From: Vibrio pomeroyi
Lineage (GTDB): Bacteria > Pseudomonadota > Gammaproteobacteria > Enterobacterales > Vibrionaceae
DNA length: 64,000 nt
Direction of reading: 5' to 3'
Assembly: GCA_041879425.1 (NCBI GenBank)
Contig: CP090854.1
Span: 1,674,001-1,738,000, forward strand
Both the position numbers and the translations under genes were made by a program. Every line of letters starts with the position of its first letter. Position 1 is the stretch's first letter. Below are positions 58,261 through 64,000 of this stretch, in pieces. The notes beneath the pieces are model-generated. The model did not search any database and was not told where the DNA came from. It saw only the letters and a program-made list of their open reading frames with translations.

Positions 58261-61200
58261 ACGACCCAATAGACAAGAACAATCTACAAACAAAGAGTCA
58301 GTCAAAAGCGACGACTCAACCCAAGGCCACTAACCAAGGACAAATCGATAAACACGCGTTAGCAAAACGGTTTTTACAACTGGGAAAACCAGAGCAAATC
58401 AAGTTTATCGAACTGCTGAGTAACAAAGGTTTAGATTTCGAAAAACTACCTATTGTTGCAGTTGGTTCTGAACAGCAAGTCTCGCTATCTCCGGCACAAC
58501 AACGTTTGTGGGATATTTATCGTCTAGACAAAGGCAACAGTGCCTACCATATGTCGGGGACGTTCAAAGTTAATGGTGATTTGGATATTGACCGATTAAC
58601 CCAGCTCGTCAACCAAGTCTTAGAACGCCATGATGTGTTGAGAACACGCTTTATTACCAGTGCCACAGAGCAGGTTATTCAGTTTGTCGACAAAGCGGCG
58701 GTGATGCATCCGGTTGGTGTTGATGCTCAAAGTTGGAATCAAGAGCAAATTCAAGACGCCGAGCAGGAGTTTATTGGCAAAGCGTTTGAGCTTGAGACTG
58801 AACTGCCAATTCGTATGCAATGTTTACGAACCGGTGATCATTCGTGGAAGCTACAGCTTGTCATGCATCACATCGTTTCTGATGGTTGGTCGATTGGCGT
58901 ATTTTTAAATGAACTCGTTACGCTTTATCAAAAAGGTAAATTGCCAGAGTTAGCGATTCAATATCGTGATTATTCTCATTGGCAAAGCGCGTTATTGGAT
59001 GCGGGGAAAGGGCAGCAACATATTGAGTTTTGGAAGCGTGAGCTTTTACAAACAGATCAAAGCCCACTGTTCCCTTGGCATAGTGACGTTACACCAAATC
59101 AAAGACGCATTGCTGATTCGATCAGCTACGAACTCAATGAGTCGCAATCTGACAAACTAAAACAGATTGCGCGTCAGTTGTCGGTAACGACTTCGAGCTT
59201 ATGGTTAGGGATATGGCAGGCTGCTTTAGCCAAGGTAACGTATCGCACAGATATATCAGTCGGTGTACCGATGGCGAATCGTACCCGCCACGAAGTGTCT
59301 AATCTGATAGGCTTTTTTGTGAATACTATGGTTATTCAGCAATCCATCACGCCTAACAGCTCTTTATCTGATGTGATTGAAGGAGCCCACAACAAAGTAC
59401 TTGAGGCGCAAGAACATCAACTATTGCCATTCGATCAGTTAGTCAGTGCTTTCACGGCTGAGCAAAACGACGGTGAGCCAAAGAATTACGAACGAAAAGC
59501 AGGACAAACTCCCTTGTTTCAAGTGCTTTTTAACCATCAAAGTTCGTTGGCTGATGAGATTCAATTAGATAGCCAACTTACATTGAAGGCTGAGCAACAA
59601 AACGGGGAATTTGCGTTATTCGATATTGCACTGGATATCCGTGAGACAGAGCGAAAAACAGGTGTCGTGCTCACGTATTCAAAGGATCGAATCGATTCTG
59701 ATGCGATGGTTGAGTTGAATTCTGTACTTGAACATCTCATCGGCAGTCTGGAGTCGCATGTAGATAACAACCTGGCCCGAATCAATCACCTCACACGACA
59801 CGATGCATCTGTTTTAGAAAAACTATCGCAACCAGAAGGTGAGTGGGAGTTTCAGTCAATTGTTGAACTTATTGGAGTTCAAGCCAAAGCACGACCTGAT
59901 GCCATCGCACTAAAGCATCAAGACTTTGAGTTGAGCTACGCGCAATTGGATTCGGCGTCATCAGAATTGGCGTCCAAACTTGTCGCTAAAGGCGTAGTTC
60001 GAGATCAAGCGATCGGTGTGTTGTTCGAGAGAGGCGTCGAAATGATTGTCTCTATGGTTGCAGTCATGAAGGCGGGCGGGGCATTTCTACCACTAGACCC
60101 TGATTATCCAACTGAGCGTCTTGCATATATGGTTCAAGATTCTAAGGCGGGGTTTGTGATTACCCAGCAAGGCCTAGAGCTCCGTTGGCAAAACATTCAA
60201 TCTGAGTTTGACGTTTCATCACCGCAAGTAACTTCGTTAGTTTATCGTCTGCAAGACTTAACTCAATTTTTAGATAACGGACAATGTTTACCAACTGAAT
60301 TAATGCCAACGATACTCCCTGAGCAATTGGCATACATCATTTATACCTCCGGTTCGACAGGTAAACCGAAAGGCGTGGCAGTTAACCACAATGGTTTGTC
60401 TATGCATGTTCAAACCATTGGTAAGCAATATGGTATGACACCAGAAGACGTCGAGCTTCACTTCGCTTCGATTAGTTTTGATGGTGCTGTTGAGCGTTGG
60501 ACAGTGCCGTTAGCGTTTGGTAGCAAGCTTGTGATCCGAGATCAAGAGTTGTGGAGTGCTGAGAAAACTTGCGAGGTGCTGTGCAATGAAAAGATTACCA
60601 TCGCCTGTTTCCCGCCGAGTTACGTGGGTCCGTTGCTTGATTGGATTGAATATCAAAAACCATCTATCAATGTCCGCTCCTGGACACTTGGTGGCGAAGC
60701 CTTTACCGCTGAAACCTATCAACGTTTGCAAAAGGTTGTGAATCCTCCTCGTATTATCAATGGTTATGGACCAACAGAAACGGTTGTCACACCGATGATT
60801 TGGCGCGCATACCCTCAAGATAAATTGGACAGTGCGTATGCTCCGATTGGTCAGCCTGTCGGCGAACGTCGTTTGTACATATTGGATTCGCAGCTCAATA
60901 AAGTCGCATTTGGCGCCGTCGGGGAGTTATACATCGGTGGTGAGGTTGGGTTGGCACGTGGGTATTTAGACCAACCAGATTTAACTTCTGAGCGGTTTAT
61001 GCCTGACCCGTTTAATCTCGATGATACGAGCAATAGACATAGCAATAACGAACGAGCATGTCAGCGTATGTATCGAACTGGTGATCTGGTTCGTTGGAAT
61101 CACGATGGCGTGATGGAATACATAGGCCGTATAGACCAACAGGTTAAGATAAGAGGATTTCGCGTTGAGCTAGGAGAGATTGAAAGTCGCCTGCAATCTA

Positions 61201-63836
61201 TCTCTAAGGTTGAGCATTGCGTTGTTGCAGTGAAAGAGGTCGGCCAACACAAACAGTTGTTTGGTTATTTGCAGAGTAGCGAGCCTGACCGTTTTGATCT
61301 TGATGAGATTCTAGAAGCGCTTTCACGAGAGTTACCTGATTACATGGTCCCAAACCAATTAATGCTCTTGGATAAATTGCCTTTAACACCTGCTGGTAAA
61401 GTTGATAGAGCCTCGCTCCCCGCTATGGATGAGAACGTTCAATCGATCGCGACAGTTGTGTTACCTAAAACCGAACAAGAGGCGTTGCTCGTAGATATAT
61501 GGCAGCAGCTACTAGGCATCGAGAAAGTGAGCTGCGCGGATAACTTTTTTGCATTGGGAGGTGATTCGATACTTTGCTTACAAATGGTGAGTAAAGTACG
61601 TGTTGCGGGCTACAACTTAACACCACAGCAAGTCTTTGAAGGCAAAACGTTGTCTGACTTAGCCGAAGCGTTGGATATCCATAAGGCCGCAACAGAGCGT
61701 GTTTTGACCGAAGAAGCGTTTGGCTTAATGCCGATCCAGGCACATTTCTTTGCTCAAGAGTTTCCTGAGCCTGATCATTGGAATCAGCATATCTGTGTTG
61801 AGCTGAAACAAGACATGAATACCGACTATTTGAAATTGGCGATTCAGGCGTTGGTTAAACAACACCCAAGTTTGAGGCTCGCATTTAAACAACATCAAGG
61901 TCGTTGGAAACAACAGTATCAACCTTATCAAGAACGCCAATACCTTTGGATAAGCTCGGTGAGCTCTGAAGACGCATTTTCAGCATTTGCACAAGAGATT
62001 CATCAAAGCATGGATATCGATACTGGTCGATTAATTCAGGCCGGTTACGCGCAATGTTCAAAATCCCCAAATCGCTTGATGATAGCTATTCACCACTTAG
62101 CAGTGGATGGTGTGTCTTGGCGCATTCTGTTAGATGACCTTTGGAAGGCGTATCAACAACAAGTTGCGGGGCAAGCTATCCAGCTAATGCCGAATTCGAG
62201 TGAAATCGATGAAACCGTCCGTCAAGTTGAACAATGGTCTGCTACCGAACAAGGAAAGTTGATGCAATACACTTGGCATGATTTGGTTTTGAAATCGTCA
62301 AATTCAGTCAAGAGTAAGCAAGAGCTTCCTCCTGCGCTTTATCAAGATAAACAGGTTTACAAAACTGAACTATCGAATGACTTCACTCAAACGTTATTGC
62401 GTGTTTCAAACACCGAGCACGGAGATATTCAAAGCGTGTTGATTGCTGCATTAGTGTCAGCATTAACGAGTGAAGTGCAACCTGAGGTTCCTCTGTACTT
62501 AGAAGGACATGGTCGAGAAGCCTCTGTTTTTTCCAGCGTTGATCTATCAAGAATGGTGGGTTGGACGACCAGTTTGTACCCAATGATTGGGCATTTCCAA
62601 CCTGATATTCTAGGTGTGCTCAACCAAACTCATGACTATTTAGAGAACGTTAAAAAAGATGGCGGCATTGGCTATGGCGTTAGGTATTTAAACAAAGAGA
62701 CTAATGATAGTTATCGCGCAACTGCAACGTTTAACTATCTAGGCCAGTACTCAAGTGACGGCTTCGCACACTGGTGTACACCTATCGAAGGCGGAAGCCT
62801 ACCTCAATCCGGACTAAATCAGATGTTGACGCCACTTGTTGTTAATTCTCAGGTTGTGTCTGGGCAGTTAAGCCTGTCATGGGAGTTTTCGAAAACGCAC
62901 TATTCATTAGCGGGCATCGAGCAAATAGCAGAGCAGTATGTTGAGCGTTTAACGGCGCTTGTCAGTGCTATGAAACAAGGATCGAAAGTAGCAAAGAGTA
63001 ATCAGTGCATAGCCAACCTGCGACTGGTCGACAAACTCAATAATACAACGTGCGAGAATGAACCTGTTTTCTGTATTCACCCTGTAACAGGGCGTGTGAC
63101 GGGTTACCAGAGACTCGCACAGGCACTCGAAGGAGATAGAAGTGTATTTGGCATAAAGTCACAGAGCTTTGTATCAGAGAGCGTATTTGATTCCTCGTTT
63201 AATGATATGGCCGAGACGTACTACCAAACGATCAAACAGATCCAGCCTCATGGCCCTTATCGATTAGTCGGATGGTCATTAGGTGGGGCACTTGCTCAGG
63301 AAATCTCATTACGTTTAGAGAGGAATGGCGACGATATAGCGTTTGTTGGGTTACTCGATTGCTATGTGCCAGGCACTGAAATTGCTGAAGACCAATGGGA
63401 CTCACCAACCTCAAAAACTAAACTCATGGAACATATTTCATTGCTGCTTGGTTCAACTACGAAAGCGCAGAGGCAGAGATGTTTAGAGTTGCTCGATTCA
63501 GTACCTCCTCAAAGGTGGCCAGAAGTCTTTAATACATGGTTGGCGGAAAATAACTTCGACCACTACATGGCGGACAACGCAAAACAAATGCTCTATAGCT
63601 GGGCTGTTGAACAACACATGCGTGCTTTGTGTCGCGGGTATCAATTACCGAGCGTAAAAACCCAATTGCATTGTTGGTGGGCAGGGCAGCCAAATGGGCG
63701 CTCAGAGCTGTTATCAAAAGGGTTGAATAAGCATAACAACCTCCAATATTCCGTTGTTATAGACACGGATCATTTAGGTATCGTTCAGAATAATCAAGTA
63801 ATCAAAGACTTATACAGACATTTGTATTGTGAATAA
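58257..63836 (+). CDS. Terminating siderophore NRPS (C-A-T-E-TE)
   Basis: Adds the fourth residue and releases the peptide. In 1859 residues: a charged leader that may dock to the partner (1-60), C4 (about 75; HHIVSDG near 204), A4 (about 535-1040; YTSGSTGKPKG near 696), T4 (LGGDS, S1104), E4 (about 1158-1570; HHLAVDG near 1279, VDLSRMVGW) and a type I thioesterase (about 1600-1859) with GWSLGG (catalytic S1674) and H1839. The A4 pocket reads D-G-E-C-T-G-G-V-T, the same as modules 1 and 2. A4 carries a small insertion (NLDDTSNRHSNNERACQ) before RMYRTGD. Release probably gives a linear acid by hydrolysis. Confidence 0.93.
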   Translation: MNDPIDKNNLQTKSQSKATTQPKATNQGQIDKHALAKRFLQLGKPEQIKFIELLSNKGLDFEKLPIVAVGSEQQVSLSPAQQRLWDIYRLDKGNSAYHMSGTFKVNGDLDIDRLTQLVNQVLERHDVLRTRFITSATEQVIQFVDKAAVMHPVGVDAQSWNQEQIQDAEQEFIGKAFELETELPIRMQCLRTGDHSWKLQLVMHHIVSDGWSIGVFLNELVTLYQKGKLPELAIQYRDYSHWQSALLDAGKGQQHIEFWKRELLQTDQSPLFPWHSDVTPNQRRIADSISYELNESQSDKLKQIARQLSVTTSSLWLGIWQAALAKVTYRTDISVGVPMANRTRHEVSNLIGFFVNTMVIQQSITPNSSLSDVIEGAHNKVLEAQEHQLLPFDQLVSAFTAEQNDGEPKNYERKAGQTPLFQVLFNHQSSLADEIQLDSQLTLKAEQQNGEFALFDIALDIRETERKTGVVLTYSKDRIDSDAMVELNSVLEHLIGSLESHVDNNLARINHLTRHDASVLEKLSQPEGEWEFQSIVELIGVQAKARPDAIALKHQDFELSYAQLDSASSELASKLVAKGVVRDQAIGVLFERGVEMIVSMVAVMKAGGAFLPLDPDYPTERLAYMVQDSKAGFVITQQGLELRWQNIQSEFDVSSPQVTSLVYRLQDLTQFLDNGQCLPTELMPTILPEQLAYIIYTSGSTGKPKGVAVNHNGLSMHVQTIGKQYGMTPEDVELHFASISFDGAVERWTVPLAFGSKLVIRDQELWSAEKTCEVLCNEKITIACFPPSYVGPLLDWIEYQKPSINVRSWTLGGEAFTAETYQRLQKVVNPPRIINGYGPTETVVTPMIWRAYPQDKLDSAYAPIGQPVGERRLYILDSQLNKVAFGAVGELYIGGEVGLARGYLDQPDLTSERFMPDPFNLDDTSNRHSNNERACQRMYRTGDLVRWNHDGVMEYIGRIDQQVKIRGFRVELGEIESRLQSISKVEHCVVAVKEVGQHKQLFGYLQSSEPDRFDLDEILEALSRELPDYMVPNQLMLLDKLPLTPAGKVDRASLPAMDENVQSIATVVLPKTEQEALLVDIWQQLLGIEKVSCADNFFALGGDSILCLQMVSKVRVAGYNLTPQQVFEGKTLSDLAEALDIHKAATERVLTEEAFGLMPIQAHFFAQEFPEPDHWNQHICVELKQDMNTDYLKLAIQALVKQHPSLRLAFKQHQGRWKQQYQPYQERQYLWISSVSSEDAFSAFAQEIHQSMDIDTGRLIQAGYAQCSKSPNRLMIAIHHLAVDGVSWRILLDDLWKAYQQQVAGQAIQLMPNSSEIDETVRQVEQWSATEQGKLMQYTWHDLVLKSSNSVKSKQELPPALYQDKQVYKTELSNDFTQTLLRVSNTEHGDIQSVLIAALVSALTSEVQPEVPLYLEGHGREASVFSSVDLSRMVGWTTSLYPMIGHFQPDILGVLNQTHDYLENVKKDGGIGYGVRYLNKETNDSYRATATFNYLGQYSSDGFAHWCTPIEGGSLPQSGLNQMLTPLVVNSQVVSGQLSLSWEFSKTHYSLAGIEQIAEQYVERLTALVSAMKQGSKVAKSNQCIANLRLVDKLNNTTCENEPVFCIHPVTGRVTGYQRLAQALEGDRSVFGIKSQSFVSESVFDSSFNDMAETYYQTIKQIQPHGPYRLVGWSLGGALAQEISLRLERNGDDIAFVGLLDCYVPGTEIAEDQWDSPTSKTKLMEHISLLLGSTTKAQRQRCLELLDSVPPQRWPEVFNTWLAENNFDHYMADNAKQMLYSWAVEQHMRALCRGYQLPSVKTQLHCWWAGQPNGRSELLSKGLNKHNNLQYSVVIDTDHLGIVQNNQVIKDLYRHLYCE

Positions 63837-63906
63837 TTTTATAAATATCTATTGCTGAGATGTTTTATTTTGAAAATTACGTGGTACACTCCGTTAAATT
63901 ATTAAT

Positions 63907-63925
63907 CGCAATGATAACTATTATC
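63907..63925 (+). promoter_or_regulatory. Fur box before the gene at the right edge
   Basis: AATGATAACTATTATC lies in a 19-mer matching the Fur consensus at 14 positions, 57 bases before the next start codon; indicates a separate iron-regulated transcript. Confidence 0.75.
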
Positions 63926-63981
63926 GTTATTGTTTGTGTTTTTATTGCAATTGGTTCATAGCCGTATTGAAGGAGAAATAT

Positions 63982-64000
63982 ATGAATCGGCACTTTATGC
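63982..64000 (+). CDS. Start of an iron-regulated gene, truncated by window edge
   Basis: The ATG at 63982 has a strong ribosome site (AAGGAGAAA) and lies behind a Fur box. Only MNRHFM is visible. By context it may be the outer-membrane receptor for the siderophore or a tailoring enzyme; not determinable. Confidence 0.6.

Noticed and set aside
57776..58282. 168-codon minus-strand frame over the NRPS junction, and similar antisense frames elsewhere
   Set aside because: They lie antisense to strongly conserved NRPS domains and have no ribosome site or domain resemblance.

Overview
The window is chromosomal DNA of a gammaproteobacterium, almost certainly a Vibrio. Codon use, a secreted GH18 chitinase, short palindromic intergenic repeats, a DASH cryptochrome beside an Fe-S photolyase, and a Fur-controlled hydroxamate siderophore locus all fit a marine Vibrio such as the Splendidus group; the species cannot be fixed from the sequence. 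No rRNA, tRNA, CRISPR array, insertion sequence or phage module was seen.

Layout. 1-2.5 kb: right end of a probable anti-plasmid defence operon, with the last codons of an upstream gene overlapping a 687-residue protein that I read as a DdmE-like (inactive) prokaryotic Argonaute. 2.6-5.2 kb: a divergent second adenylosuccinate synthetase and a divergently transcribed LysR regulator separated by repeats. 5.3-6.8 kb: a DmeF-like CDF metal exporter translationally coupled to a MarR regulator, behind a promoter with a perfect palindrome between its -35 and -10. 7.4-11.1 kb: a lipoprotein with a CAP-like C-terminus and a chemotaxis receptor. 11.4-15.6 kb: a small conserved protein, a DHH phosphoesterase and a multidomain chitinase. 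15.8-19 kb: a LysR regulator and a TonB-dependent receptor with a Fur box. 19-27.3 kb: methyltransferase, PAS-GGDEF diguanylate cyclase, GNAT, S8 protease, LysE/ArgO exporter, GST, small outer-membrane barrel and VOC protein. 27.4-34 kb: sbcDC, a DUF2256 mini-protein and a RIO-type kinase. 34-37.6 kb: a tightly overlapped three-gene light/DNA-repair operon (DASH cryptochrome, FeS-BCP photolyase, short-chain dehydrogenase). 37.8-40.3 kb: UspA, a PcfJ-domain protein, a zinc-ribbon mini-protein and a GNAT.

40.4-64 kb is one iron-acquisition locus. A PPTase faces an FhuC-FhuD-FhuB hydroxamate-siderophore importer, followed by a PvdE/SyrD-type exporter, an MbtH protein and two NRPSs (3662 and 1859 residues) with four modules in the order C-A-T-E / C-A-T / C-A-T // C-A-T-E-TE. 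The adenylation pockets of modules 1, 2 and 4 read the same unusual code, and module 3 reads a serine code. Together with the N-terminal condensation domain this predicts an acylated X-X-Ser-X tetrapeptide, which matches amphibactin-type siderophores where X is N-acetyl-N-hydroxyornithine. Fur-box-like sequences precede the importer, the exporter/NRPS operon and the next gene, which is cut by the right edge. The ornithine hydroxylase and acetyltransferase expected for such a product are not in the window.

Two regulatory observations stand out: (i) the lipoprotein gene at 7.4 kb and the outer-membrane protein gene at 26.1 kb share a three-block promoter architecture, including an inverted repeat, although they are 19 kb apart; (ii) the metal-exporter promoter carries regularly spaced palindromes that look like the operator of its own MarR regulator.
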